Notes: generated from the sequence alone by a model not told the origin. Shown: positions 16,794-26,411, numbered from the stretch's first letter. The stretch is DNA of 64,000 nt from Gillisella terrae (GCF_004801395.1 NZ_SSOA01000002.1:620001-684000); one strand, 5' to 3'. Translations and numbers: made by a program.

Positions 16794-17042
16794 ATGGAAA
16801 AGCAAGTCATTGAATATGCAGGCGTTCCTGTTGGAATCAGCGTTCCCGAAGGCAATCGGGTAAAATTCATCGCCGTCAAATTTCCAGTGATTGATCTGGA
16901 TGGCGGCATTTACAGCAGCGTTGCAGATTTGCAGCGCGCCATTCGCACCCACATGAAAAACAACCAGAGCAGCGCTCAGGATGGCATTGGCGGATTGTCC
17001 TGGACGCCGTCCAATGCCCGCAACGCCTTTAGCGCGGCCTGA
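16794..17042 (+). CDS. Conserved hypothetical protein, 82 aa
   Basis: An 82-residue protein without signal peptide or membrane segment. Its core ([21 protein letters not shown]) looks like a small beta-rich domain. GGGGAAAG precedes the ATG at 16794. Its last 67 bases overlap the 3' end of the convergent recO gene, which is unusual for this otherwise well-spaced region. It might be a real small gene whose tail has extended into recO; homologue alignment would settle the true 3' end. Confidence 0.6.
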   Translation: MEKQVIEYAGVPVGISVPEGNRVKFIAVKFPVIDLDGGIYSSVADLQRAIRTHMKNNQSSAQDGIGGLSWTPSNARNAFSAA

Positions 17043-17743
17043 CAAAATCCATCACGCGCGGCAGCAACAGTAATGCCGCGCGGCTCATACACATGGCGCT
17101 CCAGGAAATATCCGGTCAGACGAAACGCCTGTGTAAGAGACGTAAAATCAGCCGCTTGCGTCCGCTCCTTGCGCAAAAAAGACGGCATCGCCAACATTTT
17201 ATCAGCATAGGGCTGACCCGCCGCACGGCAGACGGCGCGGCCACTCTTGGGCGAAACAAAAGCCAGATCCTCTTGCTCACCAGTGGCAACGCAGCGGGTT
17301 AAATCCAGCCCAAAGCCCAGATGGTTGAGAACAGCAAGCTCGAAACGAATGAAAAGCTCGCCTGCGGCCCGAGGCTCATGCAGGTTTTCGAGAATGATAT
17401 CCATGGACTCATATAGGTGTGGATGCGGCTCGCGCTCGGGCAAAAGCCGCAGCAGAGCCGCCAGCGCCTGAACGCCATAGACCGAGGTTGCAGTTTCCAT
17501 CAAATGTCCGGCGCGAAGGCGCAAAGGCTCCATGCGAAAATCGCCCAGATGTTCTTCGAGACGCGCACGCCAGGTAACATCAACCACATTGCCGGGTTGC
17601 AACACGGGTTGCATGGCGCGAGAGCGCCCACCGCGCACCAGACCAAGGTGACGGCCACGGCTGCGCGTTATCACTTCGGCCACCACGCTGGTTTCACCGT
17701 GACGCCGCACACCCAAAATAATCGCGTTATCATTCCATTCCAT
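16976..17743 (-). CDS. recO: DNA repair protein RecO
   Basis: A 255-residue RecO, which with RecR loads RecA onto SSB-coated single-stranded DNA. The N-terminal OB-fold ([20 protein letters not shown]) and the helical C-terminal part with [18 protein letters not shown] are characteristic. Two Cys flank a short loop at about 177-197, a reduced version of the zinc-finger seen in some family members. Its position next to era-rnc-lepB follows the conserved alphaproteobacterial order, here interrupted by an AbrB-like membrane gene. The 3' end overlaps a small convergent ORF. Confidence 0.92.
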   Translation of the reverse strand: MEWNDNAIILGVRRHGETSVVAEVITRSRGRHLGLVRGGRSRAMQPVLQPGNVVDVTWRARLEEHLGDFRMEPLRLRAGHLMETATSVYGVQALAALLRLLPEREPHPHLYESMDIILENLHEPRAAGELFIRFELAVLNHLGFGLDLTRCVATGEQEDLAFVSPKSGRAVCRAAGQPYADKMLAMPSFLRKERTQAADFTSLTQAFRLTGYFLERHVYEPRGITVAAARDGFCQAALKALRALDGVQDNPPMPS

Positions 17744-17810
17744 GATCGTGCTTTATAGCAAACAAAGTTAGCGGGCTCATAGAAAAATAAAGTGCAGCTC
17801 CAGCCACCTT

Positions 17811-17910
17811 ACAGCACCGTGCGCCATATATGGCGCACGGTGCTGTAACACTCTAAATCTGCTGCATAATTTCTGCCTCAAATCGATTCCGATTTAAGGA
17901 ATTATGCCGT
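17811..17910 (+). repeat. RIME-like element, copy 4 (order A-B)
   Basis: Module A (17811-17846) is a perfect 36-bp palindrome with symmetric CCG/CGG arms around GCGCCATATATGGCGC. Module B follows at 17862-17910 (CTGCATAATTTC to GGAATTATGCCG). A decayed A-like fragment continues to about 17930. It lies between the divergent recO and AbrB-type genes. Confidence 0.88.
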
Positions 17911-18023
17911 GGCTTTAGGACGTTACGCAGAAAATTTCACACCATAAGCGATTCCGGTTTGAGCAATGCTGCAATAAAGGCTATGCACCAGTTGATTGAA
18001 GACAAGAGACCGGAAAGCCCAAA

Positions 18024-19124
18024 ATGGCAGCCAATCCTCAGCCTGCGGGCGAGCCTGAGCAACCACCCACTTTTTTGAGGACACTGCCCACACCCCTGAA
18101 GTGGACGCTGCTGGTCGCTCTTTCCGCTGTGCTGGTCGCGTGCATGGAATATGTCCGCATGCCCGCCGCTCTCCTGCTTGGCCCAATGATCGCCGGATTG
18201 ATCTTTGCCACCAACGGCGCACAGCTCACCCTTCCCCGCCTTCCCTATACGGCAGCGCAGGCATTGATTGGCTGTGTCATCGCAAGCTCACTCGACAAAG
18301 ACATCATGATGCGTTTTCTTGCCGAATGGCCGCTGTTCATGGCGGCTGTTCTGTCCATTGTCGCCATGAGCTCCCTGCTGGGTTACATCATGGCGCGGCG
18401 GCAAATATTCCCCGGCACCACAGCGGTATGGGGCACATCGGCGGGCGGTGCATCGGCCATGATTCTGATGGCGGAAGCCCATGGAGCCGATGTTCGCCTC
18501 GTCGCCTTCATGCAGTATTTTCGGGTGGTGTGTGTGGCGTCAGCGGCTGCGGGCGTTGCAGCCTTCATGTTTAACATCACCGGTGCACCGCATCCGCCGC
18601 TGGTGTTCTTTCCGCCCTTTGACTGGGCAGATCTGATCAAGACACTGTTGCTCACGGCTATTGCATCTTACATCGGCAGGCTTTTGAAAATACCCGCAGG
18701 CAATATGATTGTTCCCATGCTCAGCCTCGCGGTGTTGCACGGCTTTGATCTGGTCAACATCGTGCTGCCGCTGTGGCTGCTGGCCGTGGCTTATGCCATG
18801 ATTGGCTGGCGTATTGGCCTTGCCTTTACCCGCAGACTGTTGCGACATGTGGCAAAGGCGGCACCGCAAGTGGCCCTGTCGATTTTCATCCTGATAGCCT
18901 TTGGTGGCTGCCTTGCCTATTTGCTTGCCACCGTCATGGATATTGATCCCCTCACCGCCTATCTGGCCACCAGCCCCGGCGGATTGGATTCCGTCGCCAT
19001 CATTGCCGCCACCACCCATGTCGACATGCCCTTTGTCATGGCGCTGCAAACCGTGCGGTTTCTGGTGATTTTGGCGCTCGGCCCTCACATCTCCCGCTTC
19101 ATTGCCAAAAAGATCAAGGCTTGA
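18024..19124 (+). CDS. AbrB-family membrane protein
   Basis: A 366-residue polytopic membrane protein of the AbrB duplication family (PF05145, annotated at times as putative ammonia monooxygenase). It is built of two similar halves of hydrophobic helices, each with a glycine-rich signature: WGTSAGGASAMILMAEAHGAD in the first half and ATSPGGLDSVAIIAATTHVD in the second, both written here only in part. Function is not established, and the ammonia monooxygenase label is not supported. It interrupts the usual recO-era neighbourhood. Confidence 0.8.
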   Translation: MAANPQPAGEPEQPPTFLRTLPTPLKWTLLVALSAVLVACMEYVRMPAALLLGPMIAGLIFATNGAQLTLPRLPYTAAQALIGCVIASSLDKDIMMRFLAEWPLFMAAVLSIVAMSSLLGYIMARRQIFPGTTAVWGTSAGGASAMILMAEAHGADVRLVAFMQYFRVVCVASAAAGVAAFMFNITGAPHPPLVFFPPFDWADLIKTLLLTAIASYIGRLLKIPAGNMIVPMLSLAVLHGFDLVNIVLPLWLLAVAYAMIGWRIGLAFTRRLLRHVAKAAPQVALSIFILIAFGGCLAYLLATVMDIDPLTAYLATSPGGLDSVAIIAATTHVDMPFVMALQTVRFLVILALGPHISRFIAKKIKA

Positions 19125-19131
19125 ATCGCAA

Positions 19132-19160
19132 ACGCCCCACGCTTTGAGAGCATGGGGCGT
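19132..19160. terminator. Hairpin between convergent genes
   Basis: Arms ACGCCCCA and TGGGGCGT enclose a 13-base loop in the 62-bp gap between the convergent AbrB-like and era genes. There is no strong T-run on either side, so it may act as a weak bidirectional terminator. Confidence 0.4.
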
Positions 19161-19186
19161 CCAAGAAGACAAAACTTTAGGAACGA

Positions 19187-20134
19187 TCAATCGCGCGGGA
19201 ATTCCAGACCCATCTCGCGGAATCGCTCGGGGTCATCGCCCCAATTTTCACGCACTTTCACGAACAGGAACAGATGCACGGTCTGCTCGAGAATTTCGGA
19301 CAGCTCTTTGCGTGAGCCGGTCGAAATTGCCTTGATCGCATCGCCGTTTTTGCCCAGCACAATCTTTTTCTGACTGTCACGCTCAACGTAAATAACCTGC
19401 TCGATGCGGACGGATCCGTCTTTGCGCTCTTCCCATTTTTCCGTCTCGACGTGAGAGGAATAAGGAAGCTCCTGATGGAGGCGCAAGAAAAGCTTTTCGC
19501 GGGTAATTTCGGCAGCCAGCTGGCGCAGCGGCAGATCCGAAATCTGATCTTCAGGATAATACCAAGGGCCTTCCGGCAAGGTCTTTGCCAGATAATCCAT
19601 CACATCGTCACAGCCGGAGCCGTTGGTTGCCGAAATCATGAAGGTGCGCTCAAACTTCACCGCTTCATTGGCGGCGGATGCCAACTTCAGCAAATCCTCG
19701 TGGCGCACCTGATCGATCTTGTTCAGCACCAGAATTTTCGGCTGGTGCACATCTTTCAGTGCTTCCAGAATGGCCTCGCCATCGCCGCGAAGCCCGCGCT
19801 CACTGTCAATCAGCAGCAGGATCATATCGGCGTCTTTGGCCCCACCCCAAGCGGATGTGACCATGGCGCGGTCCAGCCTGCGGCGCGGCTTGAAAATACC
19901 GGGTGTGTCCATAAACACAATTTGCGCATTGTCATGAATGGCAATGCCGCGCATCACGGCGCGGGTGGTCTGCACCTTATGGCTTACGATGGAAACCTTG
20001 GCACCGACAAACCGGTTGACCAAAGTGGACTTGCCAGCATTGGTCGGCCCGATCAGCGCCACAAAGCCCGAATGGGTTGGGCGCATATCACTGGCCTCGG
20101 CATCGTCAGTGGGTTGGTCTTCAAACTCAGTCAT
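19187..20134 (-). CDS. era: GTPase Era
   Basis: A 315-residue ribosome-assembly GTPase that binds the 3' end of 16S rRNA. G1 is GPTNAGKST (from residue 29), G3 is DTPG, G4 is NKID, and a C-terminal KH domain contains IVLGKNGDAIKAI. The ATG at 20134 leaves an N-terminal extension of about 20 residues before the GTPase core, as is common in rhizobia; a longer ORF to 20269 runs inside rnc and is unlikely. It starts 10 bases after the rnc stop, so era is the last gene of lepB-rnc-era. Confidence 0.96.
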   Translation of the reverse strand: MTEFEDQPTDDAEASDMRPTHSGFVALIGPTNAGKSTLVNRFVGAKVSIVSHKVQTTRAVMRGIAIHDNAQIVFMDTPGIFKPRRRLDRAMVTSAWGGAKDADMILLLIDSERGLRGDGEAILEALKDVHQPKILVLNKIDQVRHEDLLKLASAANEAVKFERTFMISATNGSGCDDVMDYLAKTLPEGPWYYPEDQISDLPLRQLAAEITREKLFLRLHQELPYSSHVETEKWEERKDGSVRIEQVIYVERDSQKKIVLGKNGDAIKAISTGSRKELSEILEQTVHLFLFVKVRENWGDDPERFREMGLEFPRD

Positions 20135-20144
20135 CTTTTTCCAA

Positions 20145-20864
20145 TCAATGTGAGGTGCCGGATTTGACCCAGACACCTTCGCGTTCAAGCAATCGCGTTG
20201 CGGCAACCTGTTCTGCCGCCCGTTTTGAGCGATCAACACCCGTTTCGGGCGCAAGCTTGCCGACTTCAACTGTCACCGTAAAGCGCGGATCATGATCCGG
20301 TCCGGAGCGATCTGCAATGCGATAAACCGGAGTGGCCGCGAATTTTGCATGCGCCCATTCCTGCAATTCGGTTTTTGCGTCGCGCCGTCCGGCATCTTCA
20401 CCGGCTGCGCGCTCTGCCCAAAAGCGCAAAACAAAGGTCCGCGCCGCTTCCAACCCAGCATCGAGATAGATCGCCGCAATCAGACTTTCGACCACATCGG
20501 CCCGAACATTGAGCATATTCTTGCCGGTCAGCTTTTTAACATCAGCGCCAGTGCGAATAAAGCGGTGCAGTTCAATTTCATCCGCCACGGCAGCACAGGT
20601 TTCGGCACTCACCAGCTGATTGAGCCGCACCGAAAGCTCGCCCTCGGTTGCCGAGCGAAACTCTTTAAACAGATGCTCCGCCACGCACAGACCCAAAACC
20701 CGATCACCCAGAAATTCAAGGCGCTCGTAATCACCGCCCTTGGCCGGGCGGGCGCTGGAATGGGTCAGGGCCCTGTCCAGCCTGTCTGGATCAACAAAGA
20801 CATAGCCAATGGTCGTTTGTACTTTATCACGCTCGTCTGCGCTCAGGGCCTTTGGTGGTTTCAT
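20145..20864 (-). CDS. rnc: Ribonuclease III
   Basis: A 239-residue double-stranded-RNA endonuclease that processes rRNA precursors and antisense duplexes. The catalytic signature ERLEFLGDRVLG is near residue 50, a second acidic cluster is at ADVVESLIAAIYLD, and a C-terminal dsRNA-binding domain starts around DAKTELQEWAHAKF. It overlaps lepB by four bases and is followed 10 bases later by era, the conserved order. Confidence 0.96.
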   Translation of the reverse strand: MKPPKALSADERDKVQTTIGYVFVDPDRLDRALTHSSARPAKGGDYERLEFLGDRVLGLCVAEHLFKEFRSATEGELSVRLNQLVSAETCAAVADEIELHRFIRTGADVKKLTGKNMLNVRADVVESLIAAIYLDAGLEAARTFVLRFWAERAAGEDAGRRDAKTELQEWAHAKFAATPVYRIADRSGPDHDPRFTVTVEVGKLAPETGVDRSKRAAEQVAATRLLEREGVWVKSGTSH

Positions 20865-21619
20865 TGGACAGCCTTGAAAAAGCGATCAAGACGGATGTTG
20901 GCGGGCCATTTCCAGATCTGGCTGAAGGGCGTGTCATTGCCTAGCGAGAAGAAAATGATGGAAGCACGACCAACCAGATTTTCAGCTGGCACAAAGCCAA
21001 CATCAAAGCGGCTGTCAGCCGAATTATCGCGATTGTCACCCATCATGAAATAATGGCCGGGGGGAACAATAAATTCGCGCGTGTTGTCGCCGGGCGAAAA
21101 TTGCGTCTCATCCAGCGTGTCATAGGTGCGCCCATCATCCAGCGTTTCACGGAAGACCGGTATCGCATGGCCTGGGTCATTGCGGTAATCGGAATTGAAT
21201 GTGCCATCCGGCACTTTCGGCACTGGCTTGCCGTTGATGAACAGCACGCCATCCGTCACCTGAATATGATCGCCCGGCAGGCCGACAAGACGCTTGATGT
21301 AATCTATGCTTGGATTGGGCGGAAAGCGGAAAACCACCACATCGCCGCGCTTTGGCTCGCTTTGGAAAATACGGCCCTCGAACAGATCGAGCGAAAAGGG
21401 CAAAGAGTATTTCGAAAAGCCATAGGCGAATTTATTGACAAAGATATAGTCGCCCACCAGAAGCGTCGGCATCATTGAGCCTGACGGAATGGTGAAGGGC
21501 TGGAACAATACCGTGCGGATCACCGTTGCCAGGATCAACGCTTGAATAATGACCTTGATATTTTCCCAAAGGCCACCTTGCTTCTTTTCGACTTTATCCG
21601 TCACGCCGGTCTCTTTCAT
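20861..21619 (-). CDS. lepB: Signal peptidase I
   Basis: A 252-residue type I signal peptidase anchored by an N-terminal helix (residues about 20-40). The Ser/Lys dyad is intact: Ser48 in PSGSMMPTL and Lys109 in DYIKRLVGLPGD. The C-terminal box GDNRDNSADSR is also present. It cleaves signal peptides from exported proteins such as the porins encoded here. In most Rhizobiales acpS lies just upstream; here only about 0.9 kb of intergenic DNA with a 50-residue gene separates lepB from rel. Confidence 0.96.
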   Translation of the reverse strand: MKETGVTDKVEKKQGGLWENIKVIIQALILATVIRTVLFQPFTIPSGSMMPTLLVGDYIFVNKFAYGFSKYSLPFSLDLFEGRIFQSEPKRGDVVVFRFPPNPSIDYIKRLVGLPGDHIQVTDGVLFINGKPVPKVPDGTFNSDYRNDPGHAIPVFRETLDDGRTYDTLDETQFSPGDNTREFIVPPGHYFMMGDNRDNSADSRFDVGFVPAENLVGRASIIFFSLGNDTPFSQIWKWPANIRLDRFFKAVQ

Positions 21620-22136
21620 AATACGTCAATTGGAAGCTTATCTAGTCGGTTCCAACAGCGGCGGCAACGGCAAAACCACGAGATCACGCGCTTGCGACCA
21701 ATAACGGCCCGCAAATTTGCACTTACACCACTGCGCAACAGTCGCGCCAGCAGTGCCGATCTTTCAAGACGGGAAAATAAAGCCTATTCGCTCCACAAAA
21801 GCGAGCACCAAGCGCCCGCATTGATCATCGCAATCGGTGATCATCATAACGCGACACACTGCTTGTCACTGCCTCATACGATCCAAAGAACGGCCGAAGT
21901 CAGGAGGCAGCCTGTTCAGTGCTTATTTTCAGCGCTTGCGCTCAATGCTTATTGAGCGCATCTCCTTCGGCATCATCAAAAGCCTCAAAGGTTTTCCTTT
22001 GCGACCCGTCGCCAAGGATGGACGATCCATCCATCCTGCATTCTCTCAACCAGCCTCGGCAAAACCGAGACCTCATCCTTACACCGTCCAGACATAGCGA
22101 TTTTCGCAAATCAGCCATGCGTGAGACGTATAACAG
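21620..22136. other. 517-bp gap upstream of lepB
   Basis: No convincing gene is seen on either strand. It should contain the lepB operon promoter. A perfect hairpin with arms GCGCTCAA and TTGAGCGC lies at 21938-21959 with no T-run. An acpS gene, usual at this place in rhizobia, was sought by eye on both strands and not found. Confidence 0.5.
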
Positions 22137-22289
22137 TTAGCGTGTGCGACGGAACAGGCCACTGTCGATTTCGCGCTGGCGATATTCCAGATCAACGCGG
22201 TCATGCGCGCCGTTCAAATAAGCCATTTCACGATCCTGAATGCTAGGAACGCTGAGAGCGCGGGCAAATCTGCGAATTGGTCCAAACAT
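22137..22289 (-). CDS. DUF3563-like small protein, 50 aa
   Basis: A 50-residue protein that begins MFGPIRRFARALSVPSIQDR and ends SGLFRRTR. Its short hydrophobic/basic N-terminus followed by an acidic, helical AYLNGAHDRVDLEYRQREID segment matches DUF3563, a family of tiny rhizobial proteins with no known function. The open reading frame and family-like sequence support a real gene despite its size. It lies between rel and lepB on their strand, but more than 500 bp from lepB. Confidence 0.75.
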   Translation of the reverse strand: MFGPIRRFARALSVPSIQDREMAYLNGAHDRVDLEYRQREIDSGLFRRTR

Positions 22290-22529
22290 TGTCTTACCTC
22301 GTTTGTTTCAAGTTCATGAGCACAACATAATGCTGCTGCGCACAAACGACCAGACACAAGGTCAAACACCAGCCATGCATAAAACGCATATCAAACTAAA
22401 AATTGCGAGATAAAATGGCAAGGCAGCCTGAAATTTAATCATTCGCGCACAAGACAGCGCAGGCATACCTCTCCTCCCATGCTGGAAAAGCATAGGCAAA
22501 GGGGCACAGCCGCCCCGCCCCGGTGGAAA

Positions 22530-24770
22530 TCAGTCGTAAATCCGCTTGACGGTTGCCACGCAATCCAGCTCTTTCAGCTGTGCCAGCAACTGATTGAGCT
22601 GACGCAGATCCCACACATCCAGATCAAACGCCATTTCGCTGAAATCTGCGGCGACACGCACCATGGTCAACAGGCGAATATTAATGTCCAAACCTGCGAT
22701 AAGCTGGGCCACCTTGGCCAGTGTGCCCGGTTCATTGATAGCATTGACCATGATACGCGCATTAAAGCGCGACTTATTGGCCAAATCCAGATCCCAGCGC
22801 ACGTCGATCCAGCGCTCTGGCTCGTCATCAAACTTCTGCAATGCCGAAGCCTGAATTGGGTAAATGGTAATGCCCTGTCCTTCGTGCATGATACCGACAA
22901 TGCGGTCACCCGGCACAGCACCGGCGGGCGAGAAATGCACATCGGGATTGCCGACAAAACCCCGTATCGGCAGCGGCGCGACATTTTCAGGGCTTTCGGC
23001 CAAAGCCCCTGCGCCACCCTCAGCCGGCTTTTTAGCCTCCGGCAATTTGAACATCACCCCGTTGGCGGAGCGCATGTTAAACCAGCCATCGTCCATGGAT
23101 GGCTTCACGGTCACGCGCTCGTCCTGATAATCCGGGAAAACAGCCTTGACCACATCCAGCGACGAGAGTTCGCCACGCCCAACGGCTGCCACGGCATCCT
23201 CGACATCCTTATGACCCAGGCGATGCAAGACAGGCTTCAAAACCTCTTTCGAAAAGATCTTACCCGCCCGCTCAAAGGTGCGTTCCAGAATGCGATGGCC
23301 AAGGCCGGAATATTGTTTGCGAATGGCCATGCGGGTGGCACGTCGGATAGCGGCACGGGCCTTGCCCGTCACCACAATTTCCTCCCAGGCTGCCGGCGGC
23401 ACTTGTACGCCTGAGCGAATGATTTCCACCTCATCGCCATTAGCAAGGCGCGTGACCAGCGGCATGATTCGGCCATTGATTTTCGCCCCAACCGTCGTGT
23501 CACCAATATTGGTGTGCACGGCATAGGCAAAGTCAATTGGTGTTGCGCCGCGCGGCAGCGCAATCAATTTGCCCTTGGGCGTGAAGCAGAAGACCTGATC
23601 CTGAAACAGCTCAAGCTTGGTGTGCTCCAGAAATTCTTCCGGATTGTTGGCCTCAGAGAGCGCTTCAATCGTGTGGCGCAGCCAGCTATAGGCATTGCTC
23701 TCGCGCGACAGCAGCTCCCCTTCCGCGCCACCCTCGCCATCCTTGTAAAGCGCGTGTGCCGCAATGCCGTATTCGGCAATTTCATGCATGCGCAAGGTGC
23801 GAATTTGCAGCTCAATACGCTGGCGCGACGGACCCACGATTGTGGTATGCAGCGAACGATAATCATTCTGTTTTGGCGTGGAAATATAATCCTTGAACCG
23901 GCCGGGAACCACACGCCACCGTGTATGAACAATCCCCAGGGCGCGATAGCAGGAAGCCACATCCCCCACCAGAACACGAAAGCCATAGACATCGGAAAGC
24001 TGCTCGAAGGAGAGCGACTTCGATTGCATTTTGCGAAACACCGAATAGGGCTTCTTTTGGCGGCCTTTGACCTTGGCCTGCATCAGCCCGTTGGCCACAA
24101 GCAGCTCGCTCAACTCGGCTTCAATCTTGATGATAAGACCTTCATTGCGCTGAGAGAGATCTTCCAGCCGCTTTGTTACCGTCTCATAGGCCTCAGGATT
24201 AATGTAGCGGAAGGAAAGATCTTCCAGCTCATCACGCATGTCCTGCATGCCCATGCGCCCAGCCAGCGGCGCATAGATTTCCATGGTTTCTTCAGAGATG
24301 CGCGCCCGTTTGTCAGGGCGCATATGCTCAAGTGTGCGCATATTGTGCAGACGGTCGGCCAGCTTCACCAGCAGCACCCGCACGTCATCAGAAATCGCCA
24401 ACAGCAGCTTGCGCAGATTTTCGGCCTGCTTGGCCTTTTTGGTCACCAGATCCAGCTTTTTCAGCTTGGTCAGACCCTCAACCAGACGGCCAATGTCTTC
24501 GCCGAACAATTCATCAATCTCGGCGCGGGTGGCTGTGGTATCTTCAATGGTGTCATGCAGCAGTGCAACCGCTATTGTCGATTCATCGAGATGCATCTCG
24601 GTGAGAATGGCCGCCACTTCCAACGGATGGGAGATATAGGGATCGCCGCTTGCGCGCTTTTGTTGACCATGCTTTTGCATGGCATAGACATAGGCCTTGT
24701 TGAGCAATGCCTCGTTTGCATCGGGCTTATACTGCTGCACCCGCTCCACGAGCTCATATTGCCGCATCAT
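22530..24770 (-). CDS. rel: Bifunctional (p)ppGpp synthetase/hydrolase
   Basis: A 746-residue RelA/SpoT homologue that makes and degrades the stringent-response alarmone. Domains in order: HD hydrolase (ISHPLEVAAIL, LLHDTIEDT, about 45-80), synthetase (about 230-345, with YGFRVLV, DYISTPKQNDYRSLHT), TGS (FTPKGKLIALPRGATPIDFAY, about 385-445) and a C-terminal ACT domain (from about 665). Both catalytic regions look intact, so it should be bifunctional, like the single Rsh of most alphaproteobacteria. It is downstream of rpoZ on the same strand, separated by a RIME-like element. Confidence 0.96.
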   Translation of the reverse strand: MMRQYELVERVQQYKPDANEALLNKAYVYAMQKHGQQKRASGDPYISHPLEVAAILTEMHLDESTIAVALLHDTIEDTTATRAEIDELFGEDIGRLVEGLTKLKKLDLVTKKAKQAENLRKLLLAISDDVRVLLVKLADRLHNMRTLEHMRPDKRARISEETMEIYAPLAGRMGMQDMRDELEDLSFRYINPEAYETVTKRLEDLSQRNEGLIIKIEAELSELLVANGLMQAKVKGRQKKPYSVFRKMQSKSLSFEQLSDVYGFRVLVGDVASCYRALGIVHTRWRVVPGRFKDYISTPKQNDYRSLHTTIVGPSRQRIELQIRTLRMHEIAEYGIAAHALYKDGEGGAEGELLSRESNAYSWLRHTIEALSEANNPEEFLEHTKLELFQDQVFCFTPKGKLIALPRGATPIDFAYAVHTNIGDTTVGAKINGRIMPLVTRLANGDEVEIIRSGVQVPPAAWEEIVVTGKARAAIRRATRMAIRKQYSGLGHRILERTFERAGKIFSKEVLKPVLHRLGHKDVEDAVAAVGRGELSSLDVVKAVFPDYQDERVTVKPSMDDGWFNMRSANGVMFKLPEAKKPAEGGAGALAESPENVAPLPIRGFVGNPDVHFSPAGAVPGDRIVGIMHEGQGITIYPIQASALQKFDDEPERWIDVRWDLDLANKSRFNARIMVNAINEPGTLAKVAQLIAGLDINIRLLTMVRVAADFSEMAFDLDVWDLRQLNQLLAQLKELDCVATVKRIYD

Positions 24771-24888
24771 TCCAAGGCCACTCCTTCAAAGCGTCACACC
24801 GAAACGTGAAAACCGATTTTCGGAAGATACGCTGCACAAATAAAAATCAAAAGCATTTCACTGGCTACTGAAACACTGAAATGCTCTG

Positions 24889-24985
24889 CTGCATATTCCT
24901 TAAATCGGAACCGATTAAGGAATATGCAGCAGATTAAAAGTCTTACAGCGTCCTTTGTGCGCCATATATGGCGCACGGCGCTGTA
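24889..24985 (-). repeat. RIME-like element, copy 5 (order B-A)
   Basis: Module B is nearly perfectly symmetric (CTGCATATTCCTTAAATCGG and its complement, 24889-24929). Module A follows with the asymmetric arms CCTTTGTGCGCC and GGCGCACGG. It sits between rpoZ and rel, 119 bp upstream of rel, so it is probably transcribed with rpoZ. Confidence 0.87.
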
Positions 24986-25065
24986 AAAAGAAAAGCGCGC
25001 CAGCCTGAATGGCTGACGCACACAATGATGTTTGAACAGCCAATAGGCCAAAACCGTGACGACGA

Positions 25066-25458
25066 TTAATAGTCGTCGCTTTTTTCCGGTGGAACGAGGC
25101 CCTCGATCCCAGACAACAACTCCTCTTCCGACATTTGGTCGAAAGCAATTGTTTCCGGCATATCGTCATCCTCGTCGGAGCGCGCAGCAAGCTGACCTTC
25201 GCTGGCACCATCATGCTCAGGCTCATCCACTTCAACATGCTTTTGCAAAGAGTGGATCAAGTCTTCCTTCAAATCGTCAGGCGACAGAGTTTCGTCCGCA
25301 ATTTCCCGAAGCGCAACAACCGGATTCTTATCGTTGTCACGATCGATGGTAATGGAGCCACCCTGAGAAATCTGGCGGGCGCGATGGCTTGCCAACAGCA
25401 CCAGCTCAAAGCGGTTGTCGACCTTGTCGATGCAATCTTCCACGGTAACGCGTGCCAT
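25066..25458 (-). CDS. rpoZ: RNA polymerase omega subunit
   Basis: A 130-residue omega subunit. The conserved N-terminal core is [20 protein letters not shown], followed by the HRARQI helix; the C-terminal half is an acidic tail typical of alphaproteobacteria. Omega stabilises beta-prime and forms part of a ppGpp-binding site, so pairing with rel is functionally sensible. The ATG at 25458 has AAGGA upstream; an open extension to 25569 lacks homology. Confidence 0.95.
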   Translation of the reverse strand: MARVTVEDCIDKVDNRFELVLLASHRARQISQGGSITIDRDNDKNPVVALREIADETLSPDDLKEDLIHSLQKHVEVDEPEHDGASEGQLAARSDEDDDMPETIAFDQMSEEELLSGIEGLVPPEKSDDY

Positions 25459-25656
25459 GGTGAATCCTTCTTTCAATATTTCGTACCCAAGGGATTGACA
25501 GACCGGATACATGTATTGTGGCCAGAGTTCAAGTTTTTCCTCGCGAACGACTTTTTTTGCATAGTTCAACCTTAGTGCAGCAAAAAAGCCTAGAATTTTA
25601 AATATTCAATCAAGAGGCGCTTGGAATTTACGCAAGCCCAAGATAGATGTATCTTA

Positions 25657-25671
25657 TATGATTAAATCATA
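25657..25671. promoter_or_regulatory. AT-rich palindrome in the rpoZ/NYN divergent region
   Basis: TATGATT-A-AATCATA is a perfect 7-bp-arm palindrome 80 bp before the NYN gene in the 292-bp divergent promoter region. It could be an operator, but in AT-rich DNA such symmetry can arise by chance. Confidence 0.3.
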
Positions 25672-25750
25672 ATACACTCGTTGGGCAAATTGCTGGCCAA
25701 AACGACCTAGCTTTAAGCCTCAGTGTAAAAAACAAAAGGATGTTGCAAAT

Positions 25751-26329
25751 ATGTTTGACCCTCGGGAAAAAATTGCGCTGTTTATTGATGGCGCAAATTT
25801 ATACGCCGCCTCCAAAAGTCTCGGTTTTGACATTGATTACCGCAAACTGCTCAAGGCATTTCAAAAGCGTGGTTACCTGCTGCGGGCTTACTATTACACA
25901 GCTCTGATTGAAGATCAGGAATACTCATCTATTCGTCCGCTGATCGATTGGCTGGATTACAATGGCTATAAGGTCATTACCAAGCCAGCCAAAGAATTTA
26001 CAGACTCCATGGGCCGCCGCAAAGTCAAAGGCAACATGGATATCGAACTGGCGATCGATGCCATGGAGCAATCCGAAACCGTCGATCATCTGGTGATTTT
26101 CTCAGGCGATGGCGATTTCACCACCTTGGTTGAAGCATTGCAGCGCAAGGGACGTAAAGTCTCTGTCGTGTCCACCATGGCAACGCAGCCGCCAATGATT
26201 GCCGATGATCTGCGCCGTCAGGCCGATCATTTTATTGATCTGATGTCTTTGAAAACCGAAGTTGGTCGCGATCCAAGTGAACGGCCGCTGCGCGTGACAG
26301 ATCCAATGATGGTTGAACCAACCGTATAA
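25751..26329 (+). CDS. NYN-domain (LabA/DUF88) putative ribonuclease
   Basis: A 192-residue PIN-like NYN protein. The acidic residues expected to bind the catalytic metal are visible: FIDGANLY near residue 13, DIELAIDAM near 100 and FSGDGDFTTL near 118. Related domains are RNases in several systems, but the target of this common rhizobial member is unknown. Its place near rpoZ, rel and smpB fits a conserved rhizobial neighbourhood. An intrinsic terminator follows at 26412. Confidence 0.88.
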   Translation: MFDPREKIALFIDGANLYAASKSLGFDIDYRKLLKAFQKRGYLLRAYYYTALIEDQEYSSIRPLIDWLDYNGYKVITKPAKEFTDSMGRRKVKGNMDIELAIDAMEQSETVDHLVIFSGDGDFTTLVEALQRKGRKVSVVSTMATQPPMIADDLRRQADHFIDLMSLKTEVGRDPSERPLRVTDPMMVEPTV

Positions 26330-26411
26330 TTGGACTTGTCCAATCCGGTATTCACCATGACAGGGCCGCATTCCTTGACTGCGGAAGCGGCAATCTCTTA
26401 AAAGTTGCAGT

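Noticed and set aside
21542-21955. 137-codon plus-strand ORF upstream of lepB
   Set aside because: No ribosome-binding site and no recognisable protein features; part overlaps lepB antisense.
23514-24809. 431-codon plus-strand ORF opposite rel
   Set aside because: It lies wholly antisense to the well-supported rel gene; the translation is rich in His/Gln/Leu as expected from reversed coding sequence.
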